DNA of 64,000 bases from Gordionus sp. m RMFG-2023 (Eukaryota; Nematomorpha; Gordioida; Chordodea; Parachordodidae): the NCBI RefSeq assembly GCF_954871325.1, contig NC_088776.1:39108508-39172507 (forward strand). Reading direction: 5' to 3'. Within the stretch, counting starts at the first letter, position 1. The number at the start of each line of letters is the position of its first letter. The notes beneath the pieces were generated by a model. It did no database searches and was not told the origin of the DNA. It was given only the letters and a program-made list of their open reading frames with translations. Below are positions 11,701 through 26,700 of this stretch, in pieces. A program made the translations under genes and the position numbers.

Positions 11701-14700
11701 CAATTAAGAAACCGCGCCCTCAAGTATTTAAATATCTAGAAATTTTATATATGAACCTTATTTTACTACTATTTTTTTTTGTTAGAAATTTTAAATAGAA
11801 TCTTTTGCCATTGCGGATTTCTTATTAATTTCTTAAATATAGGGTTTAAGCAAGGTTAAGTTGATATTTATATAATTGTCGGCAGGTTATTTATATACTA
11901 TATATAGATATTAGAACGAAATCTTTTTTAGGAATATTTTATAAAAATTAACAAAATTTGGATAAAATACTCATATTAGTCTTCAAACTTATACAAATAT
12001 ATCAATAAAACAATTTACACTTGATCTGTTCAATATTATTGATATTTTGAAAAAAAATTTGTTTATTTTTTGGTACTAATATATAAAAACAAAACATGAT
12101 TCGTTTTTATTTCTTACATTTAAAAAATAAAATATAAGGGCCAGATATATTGGTTTGCGATGAAGGTCATTTACTTAAAAATAGCAGCACCGCGTTATTC
12201 AAAGCAGTCAATAAAATAAGAACTAGAAGAAGGATAGTTTTGACTGGAACCCCTCTTCAAAATAATCTTTATGAATGTTTATAAATATCATTTTTCCCCC
12301 TGAATAAATATATAAGAGTAATCATCCGATTTTTTTAAACACAAAAATTTAATTGTTTCTCTGAAGAAGAATAAATAAATTATATAAATTTTTAGTAAAT
12401 ACTTTAGGCTACCATATTTAAACTTAAAATTTTACAATTATGGTAAATAAGACGTAAATTTATTTTAATTCTTGTCCCTACCTATATATTTATCTTAAAT
12501 AATATTTTACAAATGCAAATATAAAACAGATCATTGCATGGTGCAATTGGTTAGACCTAGTATCTTGGGCAGTAAAACGGAATTTCAAAACATGTTCGTA
12601 AATCCAATTAGAAACGGGCAATGCGCCGATTCCACAGAAAGAGACGTTAAAATCATGAAAAAACGAGCTCATATATTGCATCAAAAACTTTCGGGGATTA
12701 TTCAAGTTATTATTCGATTTTTTCTTTTAAAAATTAAGGTCCTCATTAATATAAATATATATAATATTCATTTATGCAAATATTTAAAAAAAATTATATT
12801 ATAATTTAATCATTATATAACCTTTTTAAGTTTATTTTATTCAAACAGGTAGAGGTAAGACCTCAAATAAATTTTTGAAATCATTAATAGCAAACCAATT
12901 TGGCTATTAGTAGACCTACTAGTATAAATATATTACTTAAATATAAAAATACAAATAGGACGTATAAAGATAATCAAAAGGAGAGAGGATTCTATAGATA
13001 GGCATGTCTCTTCTTCAAAAATAATTTGATGAATTTTCTGCTATTGAGAGATAAGTTTTACATCCGCTTATCAAAGAGGATTACATTCAATAGAATATTT
13101 TTCCTCTAAGAGAAAAAAATTAGTTCATAATTTGTTTACATTTTACTATTTTATCTAAAAATAAACAATTTTTAACAACATTACTAAACAGAAAAGATTA
13201 AATTGTGCTTAATATGAATTGGACAAAAGAGCAATAAAAGGACTCAACATTCAGCAACGAATTAATAATGGATATAAGTTTTAAGTCTGTACGAAATTGG
13301 GTTATAAGACCCTAAGCAGAAAGCTTCCATCCTTTGTTTAATTAAGAACCAGTAAGTTTCCGGATAGTATATTGGTATGATATTGGGTTACATATATGTT
13401 TATCTTATAAATAATATAATGAATGTCGTTAATGATATATCATCTATGAAGTTCACTGATCCCATTAATTCATTTATTAATACATGAAGCAAATTACATC
13501 TACTAGCAAGATGGAACTTCTTGTCAAACTCAATATCTACAAAATCTTGCGAGGATCATAAAATCCATCTGTCTCTTTTATTCAGATTTCAATCTATTGA
13601 AAACATTTGAGGTTTACTCAAAGGAATCTTACATAGTAGCGATCTAAAACAAAAGAATCTTTGAATAATAAAGAGTTTAAGGAAATCAATATATAAAGTA
13701 TGTGCCAGAATCTTATTAATTCAATGCCACAAAATATAGCCACATTTATAATTCCCAAGGTAGATATAACACAATTTTAATATATATTGCTAAAATAATG
13801 GTATTGGAGTGTTTATGATTATTGAAATTTAAATAACTTAAAATAATAAGGGTGTATTAGTAGTAGATCAAATGAAACCTTCAGCATATATTATGATTAT
13901 TCTTTAAACTAAACGATAGTTTTTAAAAAAATCTTATACAATACAATTAACATACAAAATTAATTAAATGCCGATATTAGAATCAAGAATGATAAAATTC
14001 AAATTAATTAATCTAAATTTGAGATTCACATGAAAGCGAATAACAGATAGATAAATTTCACTAGATTTTCTACAGTATGAGAATAAAATTTATTGGATAA
14101 TAATGTTACACTAATGGAATAGTCGGTGTGTATTCCTGACTTTAAAATCTAATTGGAAATATTATGGGAAATTATGAAATGATCTGAGAAAAAGTCTGAA
14201 AAATATCACCAGACCTTGATTTAATCAATGCCATTAGAATCCTGGCAGTTATTAGTACGAAACGAGAAGCTGCTTGATTTTAACTTAAACTATTCTAATA
14301 TGTATTATAGCAAACATTATTTTTTAAATACATTTAGTGAACATTGTGTTGGTAGAGATAAATATTGTATCCATATTTCATGTAGTTTTTATTTTCAATA
14401 ATAATCAAATTTACTTATGTGTTAATTTATATCATCTTTTTATATATTATATTTATTAAACCTTTTTAAAGTGGTTATTTTTATTTTGTAATTATGTTCA
14501 TTTTTTCCAAACAAATGACGTCGGGTAGTATTTCTAATTTAAAAAAAAGGTGTGTAATTGATTTTTTTTATTATTTGAATGAACCAACCTCTACGGATAT
14601 TTAATATATATTAACTTTATGAATAAAAATATGCATAAAACATTTCATATTAGCGAATGGACTATACAACCCTCAAAAACGACCAATTATCAAATAATAC

Positions 14701-17700
14701 ATTTGAAATTGATGCCCTCACTCCAAAATATGAATACATTGTGTACGTTAGGCTGAGCCATAAACAAATTCAGATGTACAAACATTACCTTCAATCCAGC
14801 CTCGAACATAATAATTCGACGAGTTCCGCTAATGATAATCTGATGGAAAACACTCATAAAAGGTCTAAAAAGGTTGGTCAGACTTTAACGGAAAATGGCG
14901 AAAGCGAAGATGAAAACATGATAATATCGGCCAATATATCTGGAAATAAATTCAGTATTTTTATATGTTACCAAGAGCTCTACAATATCATAGTTCATCC
15001 TTGGCTTTGTCCCATGATGGAAGCTAGGAGAGAAGCCGCCAGGATATCCAAAGATTACGTATATTTTTTTTGACAAGTGAAACTTATTTTTCGGAAATAA
15101 TTATAGGATTTATATTTTACACTTTTCTTATGTGATCTGATTGCGTTTACCTCCTTTCATTTAAAAAAAATAAAAAAAATATCAGTCTGACAATGAAGAG
15201 ACCGACGAAGAGGTCTTGGGTAAAGATAGTTCTTCAGAATCATCTATGCAGACGATATCGAGTGAGGAAAGTTTGGAGTATATTAGTGAAGGAGATTTGT
15301 CTAACTTAGGAAATCACAAAAGACGGAAAAAATCCAATAAAAATCAATCCAAACTAATTGATGATGATTTTCCTCCGTCTACTCGCAGGCTCACGAGAAA
15401 TACTTACAAGTATTGGGAAATTTCTTTCATGATTTATAGATTGTGAGCATGTTAATTGTTATAAGCAGGGCTGCTTGTTCTATTTTCTTTTATCACTGAA
15501 AGTTACTAATTTTATTTTGAAGATTTCCTGTTATAATAATAATTATTATAAAAAAAATCATTATTTAAATATCTGGTTATAATTAGATGCAATGGGCGGG
15601 TAATAGCCAGCCCACGTCTGCTCATTCTACGGGCTAGTGGGCTAAAAGATGTTAAACAATGAGCGGGTGAGCGGGCAAAAAATATTTATTAGAACAATGG
15701 GCGTGTTAAATTGAAATATTTTTCGTGCTAAATGAGCAAAACAACTTCTATTTATTTAAATTCTGTTTTTTTATTTCATAATATTACATTTTAAGTTTAA
15801 GTAAAATTATATTAGAATAAAATAAATGAACCAAACCGACTAATAAAATAACTTTTAAGCAAGTGAATTTTTTGGGCCCATTGCGGACCTCTAGTTCTAA
15901 CACTTTTGGTCCTTAGGAGTCCCCTCGATTACATCTAAAAAACCTTTAAATATAATTTTAAATATTTTTTATGTATTACGGTATATATATTTTTTTTCAT
16001 GTTAATCGGATGGCATTATTATTTATGGCGGAGAAATTCTAAGGTTAGCCATCTTATTTCCTTTGAAAAGTTGCATGATCATGAGCGTCTCCTGGGTTAG
16101 GTTGAATTACTTCATATCATCTCTGAAGCTTTAATCTATTTTTCCTCTACAAAAGACATTGGCAATCCTAAGACAAATATTACTCTTCTATCGTAACTTC
16201 CTCATTTGCGTTCTCTCTAATTTAGCCAAATGAATATATTTCACTGTACTGTTTCACTCACATATGCAACTCCTAAAGTTTCATAGATATTTATCTTTGT
16301 AGGCAACCCTTTTTGTGGCTTAGGATGGGTGAGAATATACAAAATCTTTTCTATGTGTTCATTATCCCTTCTACCACTGCAGAATCAGTTCTCCTATCAA
16401 CATTTAGCATACCTTCCAAGTAAAATTTTCAACTTTGTCCAGAGTGATATTTTTTGTGAAGCAAACGTTTGATTGATTTAAATCTTTTACTTTTGGCTGT
16501 TTTTAAATTTAAAAAAAAATCGATTTAATTATAAATATATATTCTAGCACATGCAGATTCTTAACCTTTGAATTTCAGTCGCCATTTTTAATTTATATAA
16601 AAAATTAATATAAATTAATAGTAGTTCAAAAGATCAAGTCAAAAGTGTCCGAAATTAGAGTATCGTTACTCTATTCATGCTCAAATTCCGGTCAAGCCAT
16701 ATTTCTCAAATTTATAAATCACTGGATAGATTATTTAAAATTGAGAAATTTCATTTCCATGAGTTCCAATACAATATATACATCATAATTGAAAATATGA
16801 TAAAATTTGATGGGCTTTCAAAGTATAAAAATGTAGTTCTCAAAATAATATTTTTTATTTTATTTTTTTAAATATTTATTGAACTGTAAATGATATGGAA
16901 ATTTTAAATATCTAACTATTTCTATAATTTTTTAAATGACTAAACCTTTCCTCTTCTGCTCATTGCTCATACGAGAGGTCAACACTAAAATCTATTTTTT
17001 TTTACATTTAAATAAAATTGCACAACAGAAGTATTTTTGGAGGTATATAATCATAATAATTTTAAAACGATACTATGATAATTACACGATTGGATACATT
17101 TTTAAGTCATTCGAAAACATTTTGACTCCTCCATTATATTACGGCAAGGGATTTGGGATTGGTTAAACCGATCAATAATTTTTTTAAAGAATCGCTCGCT
17201 CCCTGTAAAATTGTAGTTCCCGAAAATATTTAATCGCCCAGAATAACATTATAGACCATTTCTATAATAATATTAATAGGAAACTTTCGTTTGTAAATAA
17301 AATTAGACTGTATAAACCCATCTGCTTAATTAGAAATACAAATCCCGTGCAAAACGAAAAAATTGAGTTACCAGAAGATGGCACCACATCCTCTACAACT
17401 CTCAAAAATTTTACAGGAGATGAAAAATGGTTTGATCAAGAAGAGCATTGGTGGAATAAATATTTATCTCAGTCCGATGCCTTAAACGTTTGTTTGGGTG
17501 GTAAAATAGTTCTCTTACTGGAGATCTTGAAAGAATCTGAAGCCATAGGGGATAAAGTGTAAGAAAAATGTATATTTGAAGCACTTATTTTTAAAAAATT
17601 CAATTTAAAAGGATGTTTTTTTTTAATCACTAACTTAATTATTCTATAGATATGTGAATGTTTACTCAGAGATGTTATGTATAATTAATAGAATATATAT

Positions 17701-20700
17701 TGCTCATTTGTACATAAAATAGATATATTTCTTGTTTTATACATAATTAAAAGAATATTATCTCTGTAAGATAGAAAATATATAACATATTATATTGATG
17801 TTATATTTCATCTCTGGGTACATAATTTTATAAATTTATCATAATGTCGAATTTATGAAATCCTTAACTCCATTTAATTTTATATATTGTCATCACCACT
17901 TCAACCTCATAAGTAGCATAGCATTTTTGAAAGTGTTCAGGCAGGAGAGATAAATAAACTATTATGTTATTATAATTGTAAAATATATACTTATTAATAA
18001 ATTTTAAAATTGTTTTTTTAAAAAAATATTCACATATGTGACCCCTAACGAGTTTTTTTTAAAAGAATGCCCTGGCAGGATGGTATTCTGGCCTTTATAA
18101 CCTCACCCATTACTGAATAAAATAATTTCATTAGTATCATTAATAAATTATAATTAATCAACAATTCTTGGCAAAAATAGAGTACTCTAGTCCATCCTCT
18201 CCTTCATGCCACAAACATTTTTGAGATGTGATTGTACATTGTGAAATTATGAAAACATAATTTACTTTTATATTATACTACACACGCATTTATAGAGGGT
18301 GGCACCTTTACCGCTTGTAAATCCACCGAAAGGACACCTACATTAAAGTTAGTAATTGCTCTCTCCGTTATTGTAGCTTTTTTATATTCCTTTTTTTTTA
18401 TAATTCTCTCTGGAATAGTGTAATTTCTAATGGTTTTATACCAGTTTTTGAGCATTCCATTTTGTACAACTTCCATATAAGATTGAATCGGCTGTTCGAG
18501 ATACAATTTTTAGAACTTTTTCTACAGTCGTTAGATTGTAATTTGGGTAAATTGGATGAAAATTTTTATTAATAAATATATGCAATCATATTTTAATCGT
18601 AGTGCCTGCTCCTTCTAGATAAAGACCAGTTTTAACTATTTTAGTGCATCCCACTTCCACATAATATTGAGCAAGCCCAATTACGAAACATCAACTAGAC
18701 CAGTGGTCTTGAGAAGCATTCCTTTGCACACTTGCAACGTTCCTCATTCTTCTTTAAATAATAGATCAACGTGGCTTTACATTAGTGTTGTTAGATAGTC
18801 CGATTTGGGTCGATTTTTAAAACAATCCATTTATGATCTTTACACATAATTTCTATGTTAAATTGAATTATAGGCATAAAATATCAACAAGGAAACTCAC
18901 ATATTTTCTCATAACCCAATCTATTTCAGTTCAAAAATTCTTCACAATTTCTGAGTTTTTTTTTGGGTAATTTTCTTGTCCTACCCCTGTTTCATTTTCA
19001 TTATTTACATTAATATTCATAAAATTAATTAAATTTCTGAATTTTCATGATTGGATAAGATACTGGATATCAGAGAAGCTATCTAAAATAATTTGGGCAA
19101 AAAAAATATTTATAAGAAGGAACATGAGTTACAAGGTTGTAATTTCATTTTGGATTTTATTTTTTTTAAAAAAAATCTGAAAACAAGTAATTTTTTTTAA
19201 ACATATCAGTTACGAGGTTTTGACAACATTAAAAATTTGATTTACAATTTTAAAAAAAATATACAAAACTAAATATTTGGAAAAATATCAGTTATGAGGT
19301 TTTGATGACCCTTTTTTTTGTCGTCAAATGTGAGGTTATGTTATATAATAATTAAAAAAAACTTATTTTTATTGGAATGAGACACTACTTTTTTAGCAGA
19401 TGATAGCTGACTTAATGGACCATTTATCTAAATAATTTATTTTGAAAAAAATGCTACTTACGAGGTCTTGCAGTGGTGACGACGATATATAACTTTTTTA
19501 GTCTTAGTATGTTTTTCAGAAATTTAGTTGCTTTTTAAAATATACATAATAATCTTTTTAACACTAATTATATGACAGGAAGATTATTTAAAAAAAATAT
19601 CATTTTGTATCTGAAAGTGGATACTATTTGAATAAATAAATTTAAATAACCTTGAATTCACAATTAGTAAGACAGCGAAGAATACAAAAATAGAGCATAT
19701 TTTGTATACTTCTTCCCAAAATCACGCTAGTCAACGCAGGGTACGGTTTTAAATATATTCAAGAACAGGAATTTTTAGATATGTAGACACCTTTTTAATT
19801 AACGATAACTTATTATATTTTTTTCTTTATTAATTTATTATTTAAAAAGATAATTTAATTTTATAATATAATTGAGTAAATGCAATAAAAAACAACAAAT
19901 ATCCACTTTATAGATGTCTTAAGCAAATGAACAAAAAATCCATTTTTCAAATAGTCAGTTGTAGACCTATGCGCCGATGTCTCAATCGACGGCGGCGGTA
20001 TTTTTTAATTTTTTCATCGGCGTTCGGTAGCGCGATATTTATTTAAAAATTTTTTTTAATGAATTTAATTTATAAATCGATGTATACATTTTTTTTTAAA
20101 TTTATTTGGGCGCTCTTTTTTAATTCATTTCTTAAATTATTTCCTGTCTCACTCCAATAAATTTATGTATTTTCTTATTCTCAGAAATAGACTAAGGAAT
20201 TGCATTTTTACTAAAATCAGTGACACATATTAGTAATATTCAATTGATTTTTATTATAACAAATTAAAATATAAATTTGGAATGCAAGCATGAATTATTT
20301 TTTTAAATAGAACTCCTCTTCAATAATATAGATCTCAGATAATATGGTTCCCCCAATATGCTTTTTGTGTCACATTTCTAGTTGCCAGGGTAAAATATTT
20401 TAAATCAAAATATTAATCTAAATGATGAGGGCTAAATGTGATATAATTTCGACGCTTGAAATGGGTCCATAAATCAAAAGTGATAGAACAGAATTTTGGC
20501 CCAGAATCACAGATTTAAAACATATATCTTTATATATAAATAAACATCATCTAGTACACCCCGACAATGGTTGTCCTATTAGGAAATTCAGACGAGGAAT
20601 ATCATCTTATATTTCTATTTTTTTAGGCAATATATTTTTTAATAATCATTTTATTTAAATTTGAAACCTTTGGAAAATCAGTCATCTCTTTATTATTTAT

Positions 20701-23700
20701 AGAATCAAATGGGAGTAAATTTAACCAGCACATCAAAACATAATTTCGCCCTTATTAGATTTCATATTTATTTTTTAAACATTAAAATAAGAGCTGGAAT
20801 GAAAGAAATAAAGAAGTTGATTGCATTTTGAACTTTCAAAATAATGTTTACATAATTAATTTAATAAATTATAAATTTAAACATTAAAAAGATCTCAAAA
20901 ATAGGGCGGACAATAAACAAACTAAAAATTTAGTTGTTTTGAACTTTCAAAATAAAGCTTATTAAAATTAATTTTATAAACAATTAAAAATTTTTGCTTC
21001 ATCTTTGTGTTGGCTTTACAAACATTTTTATGACTTTGTATGGAGTTATTATTAATTTTTTCTGATATTCTATGAACATAAACTAAGTGCCGATAAAGGT
21101 ATATTTTTACTAAAGCATTTTATTTTATACGAATCTTCCTTATCTTTTCCCCCCAATTTTTAGCAAGGTTCACAATAAATATAATCAGGCATTATTGTGC
21201 TTTTCTTATTTTCATTCTACAAAATAAGATTTCCAAAATACCTCCAAATATAACTTGATTTATGATTAGTAGAGGAGTTGTAATTTTATATTTGTATATA
21301 GGGTGGTTTAAAACGTGCAAGTCCATAAAAATAATTCATATATGTATTGTTTGTGGAAATAAATATGATGTAGGAATGAATGTAAATGATATACAATATT
21401 CTACTATATATAGCAATAGAATACAAATCATATTTTAATTTTATTAATGTTGACATTCAAATTCGCCGCCGCCATAAAAAAATCGGCAGCGAGCCAGCTC
21501 GTGCCGACGATCTCAATCGGCGGCTGTTCCGGCGTAAATAAAATTGCCGGTGGCGCACAGGTCTAGTCAGTTTTAATCTATCAAGCTTTCTATCAGTACT
21601 TAATAATTAATATAAATTTGATTGGGACTCAAAATTTAGGCCAAATTAAGGAATTGCCCGAATTACCAGTTTTAGTCAATTTTTTTATGATATAATGATT
21701 TTATTTCTTACTTGATTCCTATTCTAATGTGCTTATTCACTATAAAAAAGACGAAAAGTGATCTAGCAATTTTCTGTTGAATTCATGACAGACCAGTACC
21801 CTCCCCCCCCCAAGAAAATTTATAGAAGACTCTGGTCATAACATTAAAAATGTATAGTATAATATTGAACTAAAAATGTGTGTAGAGTGCCTAAGTTTCA
21901 GGCAAAAATTTAAAATATTATTTTTAAAGAAATAGGAAGTTTAATTTAAATTTATTACAAAACAATTTATGCCGGGCTCGGGCCAAAAAAAAATTAAATA
22001 TACAGGGCTATAAATAAGTATATGAAGGATTATGTTAAAATAAGAATGTGAATAGAATTTATATTGAAATAGTTTGACAACGGATATAGCTATTAAAAAG
22101 TTTGTAAGAACTAAATAGCTGGCAATCCTAGAGCTAATACATGCTTCTTTGATTAACCTTATTATTTACTTATATCATATTTTATATAAAATTAAACACA
22201 CCAAAACTCATACCCAGATTGCTCTTTACTCAAAGCCTCACGACATTGGACTACTTGGAAAAGATTTTATCCTATATCAATAAATCTTTAGACGAGACAC
22301 TATCCAAGGACGAAATACCTGACCTAAACCCTAAAGCAAAAAATATATTGACTAAAGGTTGGACCTATAAAACATGGATTAAAGGGTTAGATTATTTTAG
22401 AATGGATGGTTCCACTTCCATCAATAGTAGGTTTCAATCTACCCAATCCTTTAACGATTTAGACGATATGAGGTATTTCGATATTTTTAAAAATTATTTT
22501 ATATCAATTTAGTCTCTTTCTTTCTACATATCGGAAGGGAAAGGATAATGTTAATAATTATTATTTATTTTTAATCATTTTTTGGTAAGTTATATAATAT
22601 ACATACCGATAAAAAATAGAACTCATTTTTATATCAGGACTTCAGTTTTCCAAAATTTTATGATCATTTTAGTGTGGGGAAAAATTTTAAACCCGGTTCG
22701 ATACAAGACAGAGCGGGTTCGACAAGTAGTGTTCAGTTTAGATTCAGAAATTGCAATTATATTTCTTAGAATTCAGTTGAAATTTTTAAATAAATTTATT
22801 TTGTTAAAATATAATTTATCGAATTTATAAAGTAAGGATTATTTATGTTATGTATTAAGGCGTTTAGACAATAAAAACTGAATAAATTATCTGAAATTTT
22901 TTTACAAAAAATTCCCCTGTATTTTACCTCATACAAGTATCTTTTATGATCTCCCTTAAAAATATATATGCAAGCGCTCATGTATGGTTTAATCTCGGAA
23001 ATCATTAAGGCATGTAGTTGCTTCATTATTCCACAAGAAAAATTGTTTCTAGCATCGATAAGTTGTTATACATACCATTTTGAAACTGAGTGAGTCGCAA
23101 AATCCGCCCGAAAACTAATATTTATTTCGGGTTGGGTTGAATCAGAAAAAAATATATCAGGTGAGTTTCTTGTTTGATAATATTTTTTATAATTTTGAAT
23201 TTAATCAGTGATATCAATGAATCATGGCTCGATTGTATATATATATTACATTTTATATTTTAGATTTTCGGCTGGTTTTCTTCTTACGGGTTGGGTCAAA
23301 TGAATTTATTTCTTGCAGGTCTCAAACTACACAAAATATTGGCAAAGTTTTTTTTTGTTTTATTCGGAATAAAATTTTTCGTTTGTTACGATCTCTTATA
23401 ATAAAATGAAAACTACGATTTAACCTGAATAACCTTTTTTAAAAAATATTATCTTATAAGGTATAACGATGACAATACCTTTAGCGGCGGTGCAAAAATG
23501 AACTGGACGGCTTTTTAAATTACCTAGACTAGAGGTCTGCATTGGAAGGGCAAAAAATTTTGAAAACGTGCAGGTGGGCAGGTGGATTAAAAAAATTTAA
23601 ACTGGGCGGGTGAGTTTGCGGGTTAAGAAATTTAAATAATAGGCGAGTGGTTTAAATTTTTTTTAATCATTTAAGTAAATATTAATAAAAAATTGTTCTT

Positions 23701-26700
23701 ATAAACTTTTTTTGGATATTAAAAATTAAAATGTCCTTTTTTGGTATAAAAAATATTTTCTCTTAAAATAAATAAACTTTTTTACTACTTTGGTGGAAAC
23801 CAGAGTTGTTAATCGCTACTTTTAAAAGTAGCGCGCTACCGCTATCGCTATTTGTCAAAAAAATTAGCGCGCTACCACTACGCTAATTGTTAAAAAAAAG
23901 TAGCTCGCTATTAGCTACTATTTTTAAAAAGTAGCTTAGGCTACTTTTTAATAAAAAAATTTAAAAACAATTTTTTTTTATTTTGCATATAATGTTTGTA
24001 TTGTAAATAATATATAAAAATCAACATTTATAAATATTAAAATATAGTTTTGATTATAAAAAAAATTTATGTAATAAATTTTAAATATTTATGGTAATTT
24101 GTTGAATTTTAATAATAAAATCATTTCAATATTTTATCCTCAAGTCTAGAGCGACGATCAGAAAGTATTAGTTTTGCCTTACTAAATAATCTCTCTGTGT
24201 CTCAATTATCCTCACCAAATATTCTATATTCATATTAAATAGAATAAATTATTCATCCCGTTTTTAATAGAAATGTGTAGTGATATTTATTAAAAATGGA
24301 GTGGTAAAATCATTAGGTTGCTATTCTAAATTTTAAACCTCAGGAATTATGATGTAACTACGTAAAAATATTTTATCAAATGAATACATTGAATTCCCTG
24401 TACTGTATATAAATTGATGGATATTAATCAATAAGAAATAAATATAGTAAAAATCTAATCATCCATGAAATATTCAATAACCATATCATATTAAATGTTA
24501 AGCTCAATGACACCGTGCAATGAAAACTAATGAAATAATCCATCTCTGTTGTAAATTTTATTAGTTAAATTCACTAAATTTTTTATAATTTGATATAAAT
24601 TATGATATAATATTACTAAAATATGTATGTGTTTATATTTAGTTAATAAATATTCTAAATATAATGTGAAATATTAAACAACTTTTAAATAAATACTGAA
24701 AAATTTAATTAATAACTTAACTATTACTTGATTTAATTTTATTACTCTAAATATTTTAAAAATTAATTTATAATACTGAAGGCCTTCAGCTAATTGGACC
24801 CATTATCGGTCACCATCTTGCAAACTTTATTATGAATCCTAAAAGATTTGTAGACGTCAATAATTTTATTTTCAAGTACATCGTATGTCTGGCATCCTAT
24901 TATCCTTTTGAGGGCTAATGCTACTGATCTTCTTTTTAAAGTCCTAGGGTCTAGCCAATGGCCTGTGATTCCCAAATAAGCTCTAAAAATATTTAATCAG
25001 ATCAGTTTATAAATATAAATAAGTGTTTACCTTCTGTTATATGTCCAACTATCTGCCGTGGTATATATATGAGATATCTGATAATTCTACTATTAAAGCA
25101 TCTTTCATCACTTTAAACTTATCTGCTATTTTATTCACAAGTGTCTGGCGACATAAAATAGCTGTATCAGGTGATAAAGTTTTAAACATCATAGTAAATG
25201 ATGGATTATCAACCAAGGACATTGGCTGAACTGTATCAATTATAAAATCCACAATAACTTTATCAGTTAATTTCTGAGAAATATTAGCATTTGTATTATT
25301 AATTAATTTTGTGTGAATGGAATTAGTCTTTTCAAATTTATTTAAATGTTGTTCAATTTTCTTAAAACTATTAGCATGAACAGTCTTATAAAATAAATAT
25401 TATTATTTTATGTAAAAATGATAATTTACATTTAGGTGTTTCTTGAGGTTATAGCTACTGGATTGATTTAAGGAAATATTTTTTTTACATTTTGTATTAA
25501 TATTTAACTTGAAAAATTTTTGAAATCTAGGGAATGGGAAAGTATTGCTATGAATATTATTTTCTTCCCTGGTATCTTCCATTTCATTAATATCATTGTC
25601 TGACTCTGATTCACTTTCAACGATTTGGATATCCATTTGCGATGCCATTTTAAATTATTAACAGGTGATTTAGGTTTATAATACAAATTGAAAATATTAA
25701 TTACAAATTGAAAATATATTTCAATTTCAAAATTAAATAATAAATCATAAAAATTATAATTAATTATGGTATTATATTTAAATTTTCATGCTTATACTTA
25801 CATTCATTATATTTTTTAAAAGTAGCGCGCTAAAAAATTATATAATTTTAAAAAAAGTAGCCGCTATTAGCTATAGCTAGCAAAAAAGATAGCGCGCTAC
25901 TTTAACAACTCTGGTGGAAACAATAAGAAAGAGATATGCCAACGCTATAAAGATTAACAAGAAAAGTTTAGGAAATTCCTGCAACTAGTGCTTCTTCTGA
26001 AAGAGGATTTAGCATTTATGGAAGTTTTTAGAACAAAGAAGAACATATTTGAATCCAGAAAATGTTGATTCATTATTATTTTTGCATTATAATTACATAT
26101 AATATCAATTTTATATTTATATTTTTTTCATAAATATTTTATTTGATCAAATAAATCATCCATAATTTAAATTGAATATTTTTTTATGCTTAATATAGTA
26201 ATTCCCTAAATTATAAAACTTTTTGTAGAGGTGTAATGCTGAACTTTTTTTATTAGATGCTTAAAAAATTGAAAGAATGGGCATATAAATTTTATAATAG
26301 CGGGCTTGGGTTTAAATTTTTTTATAAATGGGTGATTAATGGGCGGGCGGGTATAGATTTTTTTTGAAAACTATGGGCAGGCGCGTTAAAATTTTTTAAA
26401 ACATTGGGTGGGCGGGCTTATTGTCCAAAACCCGCCTTATGCAGACCTCTAACCTAGACCTTAAGAAGGGGGGGGGGTAAATTGGAAAATAAAATTAATT
26501 AGAAAAAGGAATTATAAATTGCATAAAAAAAATTTATATACAATAATCATATTTTAGCCGCCCTTAAAATAGTTTTGCATAGACCTGCCTAAAAAAAGTT
26601 ATATTTTGAGGATATAAAATAAAATGATAAGCCTTATCTTAAACTATTAAAAAATTTAAACAGAAACTATTCCCCGCATTACAGGACATATTGTTTGTGC

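Noticed and set aside
16020-16450. Minus-strand block with [18 protein letters not shown] and a [10 protein letters not shown] stretch
   Set aside because: It looks formerly coding, but I could not tie it to a MULE/FLYWCH protein or any LINE with confidence.
22582-23409. Several 60-80 codon open frames in an ATRX intron
   Set aside because: They overlap repeat-like GGGTTGGGT sequence, are AT-biased and show no family features.
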